Positions 27,501 through 40,901 of a stretch of 64,000 nt of DNA are shown in pieces; position 1 is the first letter of the stretch; every line of letters starts with the position of its first letter. Origin of the DNA: Strix aluco (lineage: Eukaryota > Chordata > Aves > Strigiformes > Strigidae). The notes below the pieces were generated by a model, which was not told the origin of the DNA, did not search any database, and saw only the letters and a program-made list of their open reading frames with translations. The stretch spans positions 4,713,985 through 4,777,984 of the forward strand of contig NC_133940.1 in NCBI RefSeq assembly GCF_031877795.1, in the 5' to 3' direction. The translations under genes were made by a program, and so were the position numbers.

Positions 27501-30500
27501 CTTAGCATGGGCTGTGGCGCAGGAGAATGGGGTGCAGACTCCTGTTGCTGAACCCAGAGCCCCCAGAGCCAGGCATGCAGCTAAAAAAGGGTCCAGGCCA
27601 GTGCCTAGTGCACAGGAACTGGAGCAGGAGGCATGTCCCAGAGTTAGCGTTGTGCTGCCTCAGCTTGTGGGACCAAGGGTGGGACATGTGTGGTTCCCCT
27701 TCAGAGCACAGAGCTGTGACGCTTGCAGCAGCAGCTCCCAGGTGATACTGGGACTGTGCCAGCCTCAGAGACTGGGTGGGCAAGACAACAGATGGCAGAA
27801 AAAGAGTCCCCCATATCCTGTTAGTCACTGGGAGGCCAAAAATGTGCACGTTAAGGAGGTTTTCATTCACGTGGTGAGGAAGAGGGTTGCTGTTCCTACA
27901 GAGCTGGGCTGATGGCTGATGGCTCTCAGACCTGCAAAGGATGGGCAGCAGGTTGTGCTCCAGAGTCTGGAGTCTGTCCTGAGAAATGCTGAGCCCTGCA
28001 GGATCTCCAGATGTCAGTGGGGTTTGTTGGCCTGTGTTTCTCTGCAGACCATGTCCTCCTATCTGAAAGGAAGAGCAACTTTTCCATTTGCTGGGATTGA
28101 TAAGCTGCCTGTGACAAGGGAAAATAGCTGAGGGTCATAAGAGGGCTTTTGTCCTCTAGATAACAAACATAGGGTGGCATGTAACTGATATGGGATGTGT
28201 CCTCATCTTCCTGAGATACTGCAGCTGACGCACAGAGCATGAGTAATGGGAACAGCAAATGCTGTGGCTGCCCAAGCCTGGCCATAACAGGCAGTGCTCT
28301 GTGTGTGCCCGAATCCTAGCTGCTATGAGCCCTGCCCACTGGTGACAGCAGCGTTGCCTTGGGCATCATCAAAAGCATCAGGAAGTGTCTCTTCCTGAGT
28401 TCTGAGCTCAGCCAGATTCAGAGCCCCTGTTACAAGAGAGGCAAGGCGCCTCTGACAAGACCAGCAGTCTTGTGTCTCTCTTATGGGCAGCACCTCCTTG
28501 CCTGCTCCGACAGCCCCGGTGGGTGATTTGGGAAGGCACAGCCTCTTCAGAGGCACCCACCTGCTGGCACAGCCCTGCTGGGCCCTCATCAGAAACAGCC
28601 TTTGGTGTTGATCCGACATCTCTGTCTCTCTCCTTGCAGCATCTGTCCAGGTCCCCTGGGAACGAGCCATTTCCCCCAACAAAGTGCCATATTACATCAA
28701 GTGAGTGTGTGCATCCCAGCCACAGCCCAGGGTCTTCTCTGGTCCGGTGGGAACAGGAGTTGATGACCAGTTAGGAGTGGGGAGCAGTGAGCAGACTGGT
28801 CTGAGCACTGACCTCCAGCGAAGCATGTCACCCCCAGCCTGGCAGATCCAGGCTTTCCCTGCCTGCTGAGATGCCCCAGATGAGGGGGGACACTGGCTGG
28901 AGGGAGGGCAGGCTGGCAGCAAGAGGGGACATCTTCCTGTGGGCATCCTCCGTGCTGCTGTGGCTGAGCAGTGTGCTCACTGGGGTGCAGCAGCCCCCGT
29001 GTCTGCAGGCACTGGGGGGCTCTCTCCCAGGGCCAGCCGTGTCCTTTCTTTAATCTCTCATGGCAGCTGCTTAATTCCCAGTTTGACTCTTGCTTTCCTT
29101 CTATTTTCCTTCTAGCCACCAGGCCCAGACAACATGCTGGGACCACCCGAAGATGACGGAGTTGTACCAGACGCTGGGTAAGGAGGCTGCCACAAAACCA
29201 TTTGAGTACATCCACCTTTTTGCAGAGTGGGGTGCTATGTGAGATCCCCCCAGCCCACCTGCTCCCCTCTGTGGCACAGAGCTCCCCAAAGCAATGGGGT
29301 GTGACTCCCTGCCAGGCTCTGCCCGTCCTTCTCCCCTCTGCTTCTGCTGGTGGGGCTGGTGTCTGGGAACTGCGACTGCTGCATCCTGCCCTGGAGATAA
29401 GGATGTTGAGCTGCGGTTTTATTCTTCTTTTCCTGTGTTATTGCAGCGGATTTGAACAACATCAAGTTCTCAGCATATCGGACGGCTATGAAACTACGAC
29501 GGGTGCAAAAAGCTCTGCGATGTGAGTGCAGGAAGTATTTCCCTCCTGCTGGGTCTTCCTCGATAAAGGCATTAAACTAACACAAGCTTTTATCAGCACA
29601 TCAAAGGCGGGAGCCCACCAGGGGACAGGTAGCTGAGGCGAGAAGTGCTAGGAAGATGAGCCTGTGGCTGGAAATCTGAGCAAATCCACTGGCAAGGTGT
29701 CTGTGTCAGCAGAAGAAAGGCAAGCTTAGGGTGGAAATGCCGCAAGGGTAGGTGTTAGTCAAAGGGATCTGAGATCAAAGCGGTCCAGCTCAGAGTTACA
29801 AAGCTGTGGTACCAGGCAAGGGCTCACCCAGGAGCTCCAAGGGAGCCCGGAGAAGCCGTGGGTATAACAGAGAGCAGCAGCCTCACTGGCAGGAGCAGAG
29901 AGGGCTCCACTACTCAAAGAGAAGGAAGGGAGCCAATAAACCTGACTCTGTACTGTTGGTAAAACTCCAGTTGAAACAAGGATTAATAGCTAAGTGAATA
30001 TGATGTGATAGGAGCTCAACACGATGCGTGGCTCTCCAAGGCAGCTGCTCCTTGGAAACTGCTGAGGAGTTTCCAGGGCTATCAGTGAGCAGGCGGATGG
30101 GAATCTGATAGATGCAGCATCCTCCACTGCTGGAGACCTTTTGGCAAGGCCTTTTGCCTAAGGCTCTGTCAAAATTAAACAGCGGCAGGATGAGGGAAAA
30201 CCCCTTTCTGAGTTAATCGTTCCCAACAGGGAGGAGATACAGCCAGGCAGCAGTGGGGTCCCAGGCAGACCTGTGCTCCTTGATGTCCCGTGAAAGCAAT
30301 CAGTGAGGGTGTCCTGGCTGCAGAGTAGTTTCATGACACTGTGGTGACCAGGCTGTCCCATACCCAGGGACCCAGGACTGATGTAGTGCAAATGGGGGAA
30401 AGGAGCACTTAGCTTTTGCCACCCTGCAAAGATGTCCATGCAGCAGAAACAGCTTCAGAAACACCAAACACCGTGAGGAAAAGGGCAGAGAGCAAAGCAG

Positions 30501-33500
30501 AGCCCTTCTGTGTGCTACTTGTGCATCTTTGGTTGTCTGTCTCTTGCATCTCACATGCTACGCTGCTGCCTTCTTCCCAGCCCAGAAAGGATGTAGAAGA
30601 ACATAAGTGCTGCTTGTTCAAGATGTACTGAAGAAGGACAAGGAGGCTGCCCAGGCAGCTTCCCCATGATGAGAGTTTTGGTGGAGTGAGTGGCCATGCA
30701 GGAAAAAGGCAGTGTGACACATGAGAGCCGTATGCAGACATGGGCAGTGTGGACACTAGGATGAACAGGGGTGATATTCAGTGGCCTGTGAATTGGGGGT
30801 CCCCAGTGCAACTCTCAGCAGCTTTGGCAGGAGAAGGGAGCACTTTTTCCATGGAGTGAAGTTACATTGTGGAAATGGCACATGATCCCCCAGGCACTGA
30901 GAACATAAACGGTCTCAGAAATGGAAAGGGTTTCAGGAAAGAAAGATTGCTGACTGCTAAACACAGTAGTACATACAACCTGTGGCCACAGAAATCTGGA
31001 ATAGCCAGGGCAGCTCACGCTGTCCTAACCCCATTTTAGTTTGTGCCTCGACACCTGCTGCTGGTCAGAGCTGGAGACAGGACTGCTCCACTGCTGGGCA
31101 GCTGCTTGTAGGGTCTGTATGGCTGTGTCCCCTCACCTCCCACACCAGCCCCTCGGAGACCCAACACGTGCAGAGGCTGGCTCTGGGTGCCTGTGGCTCC
31201 CCACAGTGCCTTTCATGGGTAGCATTTTTGTGGCCATGGCTGGCCACAGCAACAGAGAAGGAAGGTCACACAGAATGGAGGCTCAAGTTGACTATAGGTG
31301 GAGGTGTGGGTATTTTGGGAGGGGTTTGTGGGTGGGAGAACAGTTCTGGAGCTGTGCTCATCCTGCCAGCATCTTCCCCACCACTGTGGGGCTGAGACTG
31401 CCCCACGTCAGGGCAGGGCTGTGTCTCTCCTCTTGGTTCTCACCTCTCCCATTTTCCTCTTTGTTTCTGATCCATCTGCCTGTGCTTTCTGTGCAGTGGA
31501 CATGGTGACCTTGGCCACAGCCTTGGAAATCTTCAATGAGCATGATCTGCAGCCCAGCGACCGGGCGATGGACGTGGTAGAGGTCATCCACTGCCTGACT
31601 GCCCTCTACGAGAGGCTGGAGGAGGAGCGGGGCATCCTGGTGAACGTGCCGCTCTGTGTGGACATGAGCCTCAACTGGCTGCTGAATGTCTTTGACAGGT
31701 ACCGGTCCCTTAGCGTCCCCTGAGCTGTGGGGCTGCCATGCTTGGAAGGAAACCTCCATGCTGCTCTTCCAACTGGCAGTGCTGCAAAAAGGCCCCTAGC
31801 AAGAGGGCTGCCTGGCACGGGCTTGCCTTGCTGATCCCCCCGCAGAAATAGAACTCCAAAACGTTTGCAAACCTGTGCAATATCTCGCCTTGCAGTGGCC
31901 GCAGTGGGAAGATGAGGGCTCTCTCCTTCAAGACGGGCATTGCATGTCTGTGCGGGACAGAGGTCAAGGAGAAGTTTCAGTGTGAGTCCCCTGTCTCCCT
32001 CCCCCAGGGCCTGGTGTGGAGTAACCCGGGGAAAGTGGGAGTGCTTTTGTTTCCTGGCTTAGTCCTTCTTTGCCCAGAAAGAGCAAAGAAACAGCTTTCC
32101 TGCAGTGACTAATCTGCTTGCATCGCCACCTCTCCCTCCCCAGGCCTACGCCGCCTAAATTAGGAGGCATTTTTGCAGACTGACTGGTGCTGTGGTGATC
32201 TTGCTTGCATGGCACTATAAGGAACAGTGCACAAGAGGCAAACAGGCAACAGTTACCCGTGCTTCCCAGAAGGAAAAAAACTGGGGGTGCATGGCTGGGA
32301 AATAGGTTTCAGACAAATCAAAAGAAGCCCCTTTCCTCACTGCGTTTTAACTGTGCTACTCTGCCATGGGATATAGTGGAGGGGTTAGCATAGGAAGCAC
32401 CAAGTACACCAAGGTTAAGTAAAGGGATTGGGCAGATTCATAGAGGACAGGACTGTTAAAGAAGTGATGGATGTAACCTCTGTCTCAAGAAGACTCTTGG
32501 TTATTGGGAGCTGGAAGGATACTGGTAGAGCTTATTTAATCATAGCTCAGTTTTTCCCTCTTACTTGAGCTCCCTGCTGAAGACAGGCGTCAGGGCCCCT
32601 CTCTGACCACACGCTGCTCCCCCATGCCTGTCCTGCCGGGTGTGCCGTGGCACCAGCCGTGTCTCTAATGGGGCTGTGTGTCCATCCTGCCAGCAGATCT
32701 CTTCAGCCAAGTGGCGAACGCTGGGGGACTGTGTGACCAGCGGCACCTTGGTGTCCTGCTCCACGAGGCCATCCAGGTCCCGCGCCAGCTGGGGGAGGTG
32801 GCGGCGTTCGGGGGCAGCAATGTAGAGCCCAGCATCCGCAGCTGCTTCCGTTTTGTGAGTAGAGTGCCGTGGCCACTGCCATCCCCTCTGCCCAGCCAGG
32901 CTGGGGAGAGGCTCCCAGAGGTGGCGAGGAGCTTGCGCCCCATCACAGCTGGGTCCCAGCTCTGAGCAGTCCCTTCCTCTCCCCTCCCCAGAGCAATGGG
33001 AAACCAGCCATCGAGGCGTCCCAGTTCCTGGAGTGGGCCAACCTGGAGCCGCAGTCCATGGTGTGGCTGGCCGTGCTGCACCGGGTGACCATGGCCGAGC
33101 AGGTGAAGCACCATATCAAGTGCTCCGTCTGCCGGCAGTGCCCCATCAAGGGCTTCAGGTAGGCGTTGTGATATGGGACCTTGGCCCCCAAGGGAAGTGC
33201 ATGATGTCCTGCAGGAGGGAGCTGAGTTTGTTCTGTGCTGTTGGGGGAACCCCGAGCTCTGCAGCAGCAGTGTTTCGGGCAGGTCAGACCATGTGCCAGC
33301 AGAGGGGGAAGGAGCAGGATGCTTTTCTGGGGACTTCAGCCGTCAGCACTGTGGGTTCAGTAGGGTGCAAGAGCAACACAGACCACCTGTGTCCCCTGCT
33401 GAGCTTTTCTTGGGCTCCAAAATGATGTGTTTTTGCTGACTCTCACTGCCTCCCTATGGCTTGTTGATCTCTCCAGGTATCGGAGCCTGAAGCAGTTCAA

Positions 33501-36500
33501 TGTGGATATCTGCCAAACTTGCTTCCTCACTGGCCGAGCCGGCAAGGGCAACAAGCTGCACTACCCCATCATGGAGTACTACACCCCGGTATGGGGCTGG
33601 GCTGGGAGGGTCTCGGCTCAGAGCAGGTCCCCATTGATGGCAGAAGCCTGGAGGTGTTTAGGCTGGTGGATCCCTTGTATGTATTTTTTCCCCTCTGCAT
33701 GCTGGAGGCTGCCTGTGTCCCTGCTATTCTGGGGCTTGTGGGGTGCATGACACCCACCAATGCCCAGCTTGGCTTGTACCAGGTCTTGTGACAGGCTGAC
33801 AGAGCTGCTGTGTGCCCTCCTTTGCTTCCTCAGTTGTGTCTGACTTCTCCTCTGTGGAGCTCTCAGCCTGAAGGGACTTCTTTCCTGCAGATGCTGACCT
33901 GTGGACCCACACTTTTCACTAAGCAGCACCTGGTAATGTTTGTGTCTCTTCAGACCACGTCCAGTGAGAACATGAGAGACTTTGCCACAACACTGAAGAA
34001 CAAGTTTCGGTCCAAGCAGTACTTCAGCAAGCACCCACAGAGAGGTTACCTGCCTGTCCAGTCTGTACTCGAGGCCGACTTCTCCGAGACGTGAGTTGAC
34101 TGTGCCCTGGGCTGTGTCTTTTGACCCTGGCTGATATGTGGGCTCCATGGGTGGAAGCAGCATCTCAGCTGCAAGACAGGGCTCCCGTGGGAGGGCTGGA
34201 GGGGGCCCTTGCTCTGGGGGTGGTACAGCACCCAGTTCTTGGAGGAGCAGAGATTTCAGTCTCCGTCTCCAGCCTGTCCCTGGCTCTTCTCAGCCCAGAT
34301 GAGACCAGGGCAGCCTCTCCAAGCTCTAGCTTTGAGCAAGAACTGCCAAGCCTTGCTGACCAGTGTGTGTCTCTTCCAGACCAGCCTCTTCCCCGATGTT
34401 ACCACACGCCGACACCCACTCCCGGATCGAGCACTTTGCCAGCAGGTATCAGCACTGGGCACTGCTGTCACGCCAGGGCACGGAGCATGGCTCCAATGGG
34501 TGTGGAGGGGCTCCTGGGCAGACACATGGGGAGCTCCTGCTGCCCTCAACCCCCTCCACACTCCCCAGTGTGCTGCCTGGCAGGCAGAAGCTGGCTGCGG
34601 CAGCTCAGGCTGCAGTGCTGTTGGGAAGAGGCAGCTGCAGGGCCAGACAAACCTGCCTGCACCACGTTGCTCCTGCCTGGGACACGGCTGATGCTGTGCA
34701 AATTGCCAGCAAACACCATGCGTTTGGCAGCAGATGTCTTAGCGGTGAAGCAGCCTCCATGTACCTCCTGGTTGGATTCTTACCAGGCAGATCCCTCCAT
34801 GTCTTGCTCTGCCTATGCGTTCACCAGTGCTTGCGTGCTTCCCATCACTGCTATCTTGTGGTTTGTAATGCCTCTGCCCTCCCCACGGGTCCAGGCAGAG
34901 TGGGGACCCGAGGAGCACAGTGAGCCTGTAGCTCAGGCCCCAGGTTGGAGCTGATACGCTTTCACCCATCTCTTTTGCTTATGTGAGAAGAGGCTGAGCC
35001 GGCTGCATGGCAGCAGCCCTTTATTCCAGAGACTGTCTGGAGACTAACCCAGAGCAGCAGTGTCTTTTATTTTCTCAAAGGCCTGTAAAGAGGGCCAGAC
35101 TGGTGCAGGCCAGCTGGGAGACCCTGCCAGAGAGGGGTCTTGCAGGGGCTGCTGTATGTAGGGTGCATTGAGCAGATATTTGGGGCGTCTCTGATCGTAT
35201 CTCAACCTGTTTCTCTTTCCTCCAGGCTTGCAGAGATGGAAAATCAGAACTGTTCCTTCTTCAGTGACAGCCTGTCCCCTGATGATAGCCTGTGAGTTTT
35301 GCCTTCTTTCCCTCCTCCTCACCTCCTGCTGAGTCAGGGCTCCTGTGGCTTCAATCCCAGCCAAGCCAGGGCATAGAAACATTTTCCTTCCCAGCTCCTT
35401 TGAGTCTGAGGCTCTTGGGCACCCCCAGCTATCCGGGGGTGCTGAGCCACTCCTGAGCTCTAGACCTGGAGCAGCTAGAACGAGCTCCCATATGAAAGCA
35501 CGTCCCTCCAGGCTGTCCTTCCCCAAGGGCACATGAGACTCATGTTCCTCCACCTGCTGCAACAGGGACGAGGACCAGTACCTGCTGCGCCATTCCAGCC
35601 CAATCACTGACAGAGAGCCTGGGGGCAGCCAGCAGGTTCCAGGAAGCCTCAACATGGATGACAAGGGAGAGCTGGAGCGAATCCTGGCCCACTTAGAGGA
35701 TGAAAACAGGTAGGGCATGGGCAACTCTGAAAGTGGGGTTTGTAGCCTAAGGGGAGGGGGCCGGAGAAGCCTGGCAGAGCTCAGAGTGTAGCCAGGAGAT
35801 ATCTGTTGGGGCTAGAGGTGGGCATTGGAGGAGCTAAGTGGGCTGGTTTGGAGGGTGTCTAGGCTGAGCCCTAAAACCTTCATGGGAGCACTCAGTGATG
35901 GTGTGTTCTCCAAGGAAGGGAGAAGACTCTGTTCCCCAAAATGTTCCTGCCCCCATCCCCAGAACCTGTTTGTCTCCTGAACCCCAAAATGGTTGAAGTG
36001 ACCCAGGGCACTGCTGTCTCCCTTGTCCCTGAGCCCCTCTGGACCACATGAGGTGAGGGTCTGGGGAGGGCAGGTTGGCTCATGAGGAGGTGATGCTTTC
36101 CCTGCCTTTGTTCTCAGCCTCTTAGGAAGCAGTTGTGTGTCTTTTTGTAAACTACGCAAGTTGGGTAGAGCTGCAGGCAAACCACCCTGCAGTGCAGGGA
36201 AAAAGTCTCAGAGTGTGCTGGTTCTCAAGCTTCACATGTGGCAAAGCCTCCAGGGGTGTTTTGTCTCCGAGTCATGGGCCACCCCCAAGTGTGCAGCTGT
36301 CGGGTGTTTCCAGCAGTCTCTAGGAAGGAGAGAGGTGATGCTGACCTAGGCTATCTTGCAGGATCCTCCAGGGAGAGCTGAGACGTTTGAAATGGCAGCA
36401 TGATGAGGCGGTGGAGTCTCCAACCTTGGCTACAAGCTCCCCTGAATCAGTGCAAGATCCACGTAATGATGAGCTCCTGGCGGAAGCACGAATCCTCCGA

Positions 36501-37132
36501 CAGCACAAGAGCCGCCTGGAGACCCGCATGCAGATCCTGGAGGACCACAACAAGCAGCTGGAGTCCCAGCTGCACCGGCTGAGAGAGCTGCTGCTGCAGG
36601 TACTCTGAGCAAGGATCTGGGGAAGCCCATCCTTGGGGTGGGCTTTGCCATAACAGAGCTGGGACAGTGGCAGAAAGGGATGGTCAGAAGCGGGGAGAGC
36701 AAGGACAGAGGATTGTGACAACCCCCCCTTCTCTCTCCAGCCTCCGACAGAGTCAGATGGCAACGGTTCAGCAGCATCTTCCTTGGCTTCATCTCCACAT
36801 CAGTCTGAAGGCAGCCAGGCAAAGGAGAAAGAGCACAACACCCCTGACACCGAAACTGCAGGTGGGGATTGGGGTTGGGCTGAGCTCTAGGCTCCGCTCC
36901 CTTGGTTTAATGCTGCAGGAAGCTGCCTGTGCCCTGCCATCCTGCAGAGATGCCCAAAGACGCTGCTCACCCCCCTGCCCTCTTTCCCACTGCAGATGAG
37001 GTGGAAGCCAAAACCCAGGAAGTCAGCGTGTGCCTGGAAGACATCATGGAGAAGCTGCGGAGCGCCTTCCCCAACTCTCGAGGTACTCGAGTGAAATCCC
37101 CCTCTCTGGCCTCTTACTGCTCCCTCAGATGA
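18534..37132 (+). CDS. DRP2: Dystrophin-related protein 2, 22 coding exons
   Basis: Short dystrophin-family scaffold; in mammals it works in the periaxin-dystroglycan complex of Schwann cells. Coding exons: 18534-18641, 23091-23224, 24055-24211, 25353-25473, 25963-26231, 26719-26865, 27368-27446, 28640-28700, 29116-29177, 29447-29521, 31497-31698, 31896-31981, 32697-32854, 32992-33158, 33477-33588, 33954-34090, 34380-34445, 35226-35291, 35566-35709, 36362-36599, 36741-36861, 36996-37132. The phases all agree and give 948 residues (about 957 in human, from memory). Domains in order: a short N-terminus starting MQPLVMQ; two spectrin-like repeats (about 70-335); a WW domain (about 341-372, VPWERAIS to CWDHP); dystrophin EF-hand regions (about 380-590); a ZZ zinc finger (about 594-640, CSVCRQC and DICQTC); and C-terminal coiled coils (about 780-870). 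The start matches the human start in sequence. No breaks are seen. The last exon is read through to TGA at 37130; an alternative 3' splice is given in the findings. Confidence 0.97.
18642..23090 (+). other. DRP2: DRP2 intron after the first coding exon
   Basis: This intron of 4.4 kb separates the exon carrying the start codon from the second coding exon. It opens with gtaagag and ends with tctgcctag. It contains a poly-T run near 19508-19520 and no recognised gene or transposon. Long frames here lie in GC-rich sequence and show no family features. Confidence 0.8.
29522..31496 (+). other. DRP2: DRP2 intron between WW-side and EF-hand exons
   Basis: Intron of about 2.0 kb, from gtgagtg to ctgtgcag. 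I recognise nothing else in it. It separates the exon ending in the [10 protein letters not shown] region from the exon starting with the [13 protein letters not shown] segment. Confidence 0.8.
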
Positions 37133-38589
37133 GGTTTTCCCCACAGACCCCTGCCCTGATCCTAGCTTCCCTGCGACGGCCGATCCCCCGCAGCGCCTAC
37201 AGCCAAGAGCTATGCTGCCGCGGCGCTGCTGGGACTGGTGTGTGGCCTGGGTGCAGAGAGGATGAGGAGGAGGTTTCACACCTGCAAGGAGAGGCAATCA
37301 GAGCTGCCAAGAGTACGGACCAACTAGATCTCCTCAGATGAGCTGCAAGGCAGCCTCCTGCCCTGCTTGGGACCCCGCACCCTGCGGGGCTCTCCACTGC
37401 GAAGACGGACAGACCTGTCAGCATCAAGTTTGCAGTGATCACCTTGAGCCACCTCCTCGCTGCATCCCTGCCCAGACCCCTTTCCAGGAGAGGTCGAGGC
37501 CCCAGTTACCTGGCACGATGGAAGAAATGGTGCAAGCTCTCCTAGCTGTTCATGGATGGCTCTTCCCAGCAGGGATGGGGACTGGGAGTTGCATGTGTGG
37601 ACAGTGGTCCACTTGCCCAGTGGGTTTTGGTGTTGGTCTTTCTGCTGCCCCTCTGTGCTCCAGCCCAGGACCAGCACTCGGTCCCTCACCCAGGCTGCCC
37701 ATGTGTGTGCCAGCGGGGAGACACTGCTCGGTGCCAGCACTAATATGAGGTGGGGGAGAGCTTCCCCCTCTGCCCACGTAGACCCTTGGCCACTTTCTGT
37801 CATTCCTGAGCAGGATCCTTCTGGCTCTGCAGCAGCCCCATCCTAACCAGGTGGCTCTGGGTCCTATTTTCCTGACCATTTCTCTTTCAGGTATGACCTC
37901 CCTTATCTAACAACTCCTGTGAGCCAGAGGCTTTTCCTAACCAGCTACCTGGCTGCTTTCCTCCCCCTCCTCTCCCTGCCATGCTCCCTGTGCTGCGGCA
38001 GACCTCGCACAGACTCCCTCTGAGACGGTCGTGCAGGATGCTTGTCAGCTCCAGAAGATCTCAGGGCAACATAGGTCATGCAGGAGTGGGACTGTGGGCT
38101 CCCCAGGAGGCTGGCTCGGTAACTTGGCCACAGTGTCCAAGCCTGGGTGGAAAGGTTCAGAAGAACGAACTCAAGCTGTGAAAGGTGAAAGCTGCCTGCC
38201 TCCCCCAGCGCTCACAGGCTGCAGCCCTCGGGGGATGCAAAGCTCAGCATCCCCGCTCTGCCCAGGGGCCTCCAGGTTTATGGGCACCAAAACACTCCTG
38301 GAGCCATACGGTTTTTAAAAGAACTCTTTCGAGCAGCATCCAGCTGCCAGCCTTACGGATTGTACTCTCTCTGCCACCCAGGGCTCTGCAGCCAGCCAGC
38401 ACATACTGTCTGGTGGGGAGAGTCTGCGAGATTTATGGAGTAGGGATGAGTCCATGTTAGAGCTTCAGCCCAGCTAGTAGCCTTATCCTGAGAGGGTCTT
38501 TATAACAGAGCCTTATCATTTAATTTGCATATATTTCTATATATTATATATACATGTTCTGTACCTAAATACTCTCATGGACTCACTCC

Positions 38590-38595
38590 ATTAAA
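38590..38595 (+). terminator. DRP2: Polyadenylation signal ATTAAA, possible proximal DRP2 end
   Basis: ATTAAA variant signal within an AT-rich patch (38520-38610), followed by gtgtagctgtcc. It could give a shorter DRP2 transcript. Confidence 0.45.
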
Positions 38596-39977
38596 TTCTA
38601 ACACTTTAAGTGTAGCTGTCCTTCACTTTCAGCCCAGCCCAACATCCACTCCTGTGGGGACCAGCACCTTCTGTGTTGCTGGTGCTGCCCTGGAGCAGGA
38701 CTGGGCGCCCAGTGAAGGGCCAGACCGGCAGCAGGTACTCTGTCCCGCCTGCTTTCCTGGGGAGCTGTGCCTTTGCACAGACAGAGAGCCTGTCCTGCCC
38801 AGCCCCAGCTCCATCCCTGGGGAGCCTGGGCTCCTGCGGCAGCCCATCCCCATGGCGCTGCAGGAAGGGGTTTCTCCAGCCATAGCTCCAGCCCTGGGGC
38901 CCACAGGACGTTGGGCTGTGATGCAGGAGCATAGTGGTGTGGGCAGGCAGGGTGCCTCCTCGCTGCCCCCAAGGAGCAGCTGCCCTGCTGCTGTCCCCCA
39001 GTTTGAGCTGGGCTGAGGGGCCAGAGGCATTCCCTGGAAGCAAGTGAGTCCCGCCGGGCAGCAGAGGTGGCTGTTCTGCAAGCTGGCAGGGTAGCTCGGT
39101 GGTGGTGGCTCCTGGTCCCAAAGGCTCCTTCAGGCTGGCTGTCTCATGCAGTGTTATGTCGAGAAAGAGGTAGAGTCAGGTGCTGTGGGGTGCCCCAGAG
39201 CGGAGGCTGAGATGATCCTGGTGCTCTGGGGCCACAGGTTGTGAAGGGATATGAGATACCTGAGCTCACAGGGCAGGGTGCAGGCAGGGCTGCATGCCAG
39301 CGTGACATTCTGCCCAAAACAGGGCTTGCTGTGAGGACAGGGACGGGGCTGTTGTCGCTGGCTGGGACGGGATGCGGTGGTGAGCTGTTCAGGGAGGTTC
39401 GGACCAAGGCAGTGTCTGGAGGCACAGGTCTGTGCAGTCGGCGTCGGTGCGCCGCAGAGGCGCGAAGCCTCGGGGAGGAGGCAGGGCGAGCCTTACGGCC
39501 GGGTGTCTGGGGTCCTGTGCCGCACGCTAGCAGCAGTGTAGGCTGCTGTCCTTGCCATCCCCTCCCACACCCGGGCAAGCAACAGGAGTGCAGTGGTGCC
39601 ACGTGGCACTGGTGTTAGCCTGGCTGTAAGCATGCTGTGTGCTGAGGGACCACAGGCCAGCCTGCGACACCTGGCCAGACCCCCCCCCATTATCCCAGTG
39701 GCAGGATGGGGGGAGCGTGGGAAGGAGCAAGGTTCTGGCCTGAGGATGAGGACAGGAGTACCCAGCTGGGGGGGGGAGCTGGAGGAAGGAAAAGGCGGGA
39801 TGAGGGCAGAGCTGCTGGCCCCAGTGCAGGGAGCAGTGGGGGCCGGGCTGGGGGCGCAGGCTGTGTTTGAGAGCTGGGATGCTGCAGGGAGGGGAGCAGG
39901 CTGGCTAACGCTCTGGTAACCATGTACCGTGGTGCTGCTGTCATTGCTGCTTCGCGCCATCTCTGCTCTGGAAAGAG

Positions 39978-39983
39978 AATAAA
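39978..39983 (+). terminator. DRP2: Polyadenylation signal AATAAA, likely distal DRP2 end
   Basis: Canonical AATAAA with GT/CT-rich sequence 20-40 bases downstream. It lies about 0.9 kb from the convergent AIPL1-like polyadenylation signal. Confidence 0.6.
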
Positions 39984-40895
39984 TTTGTATTTATACTGAG
40001 ACCCAGACTGGTGCTCTGGCCTCTTCTATCTGTGCACCTTGGCTGAGTCAGGGCAGCTCCTGCGTTGTGCCATCCTGGCACCACTCCTGCAGAGCTGCTG
40101 GGACACGGATGTCCCTGTGTCACCCTGGCTGTCCACACCATTCACGTCAGAGCACAAGCTGTGAGCGGAGCCCTGGGCTCCCCAGAGCAGGTGCATCCCC
40201 TGACCACCATTTTCCTTCGTCGTCTTCCAGCAAGGTCTGCTTGGGGCCACATGGCAGCCTGAGGGTTGGGACAGGGGCTGTGTAGGGACAGTCCCTCTTC
40301 TTCACCTGGGGACTTCTGCTGTAGGAAATCCTTCAGCCCCAGGAAGGATGGAGGCAGCAGTGGGACGCTGGGCAGGCAGTCCTCTCCCTCCGTGCTTTCT
40401 CCCTGGAGCCCCATTAGGTCTCCAGTGCCCAGAGGTGTCCAGGTGCCTCTGTCCCAAGTGCTGCCCATGTTCTCTCTGTGGCACAGTGAGGGGACCAGCT
40501 GAGGACTAGCCCAGGGCAAGGCTGGGGCCTCTCAGGCCCTCCCCAAGGCACAGGGTGCAGCCCAGCCTCAGCTGACAGTGAAGCCTGCCCAGGACTGATA
40601 GTTGTAGGGCTGGACCTGTTCTCCCCCCTGCCTGGAAGGGCTGGTGATGCTGGGCAAAAGCTCACGTGGTGCTACTGCAGGGAAAGCACGGGGACAGCTC
40701 TCATACAGGAGAGATTCAGGAGCTTAAATGTGGGTAAAATACAACCTCTTTAACGCCCCCTCTCGAGGGTAGAGCAAAATGCCCCATCCCCATCCCTGCA
40801 CCACAGGCCCCAGCGTAAGGCACAGGTGTGGGCTTTTATCAGGGAAGCTGGTCATGTCCAGAAACAAATCCAGCACACGGTGCCAGGGAAGAGCT
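39984..40895. other. Intergenic gap between convergent DRP2 and AIPL1-like genes
   Basis: About 0.9 kb of GC-rich sequence lies between the distal DRP2 signal and the AIPL1-like signal. I see no gene, RNA or transposon in it. Confidence 0.6.
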
Positions 40896-40901
40896 TTTAT
40901 T
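40896..40901 (-). terminator. AIPL1: Polyadenylation signal of the AIPL1-like gene
   Basis: TTTATT on the + strand reads AATAAA on the - strand, about 460 bases after the AIPL1-like stop codon. It gives a compact 3' UTR. Confidence 0.7.

Larger units (their letters stand above)
37133..39983 (+). other. DRP2: DRP2 3' untranslated region
   Basis: After the DRP2 stop there is no further recognised coding exon on the + strand until 51.5 kb. Two polyadenylation signals fit: ATTAAA at 38590-38595 and AATAAA at 39978-39983. The second is followed by a GT-rich element (gtgctctggc). The 3' UTR is therefore about 1.45 or 2.85 kb. An alternative coding end may use 37147 onward. Confidence 0.55.

Noticed and set aside
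34121-34954. Open frame of 277 codons between DRP2 exons
   Set aside because: It runs through intron, and the real exon at 34380-34445 is read in another frame as shown by human DRP2 similarity.
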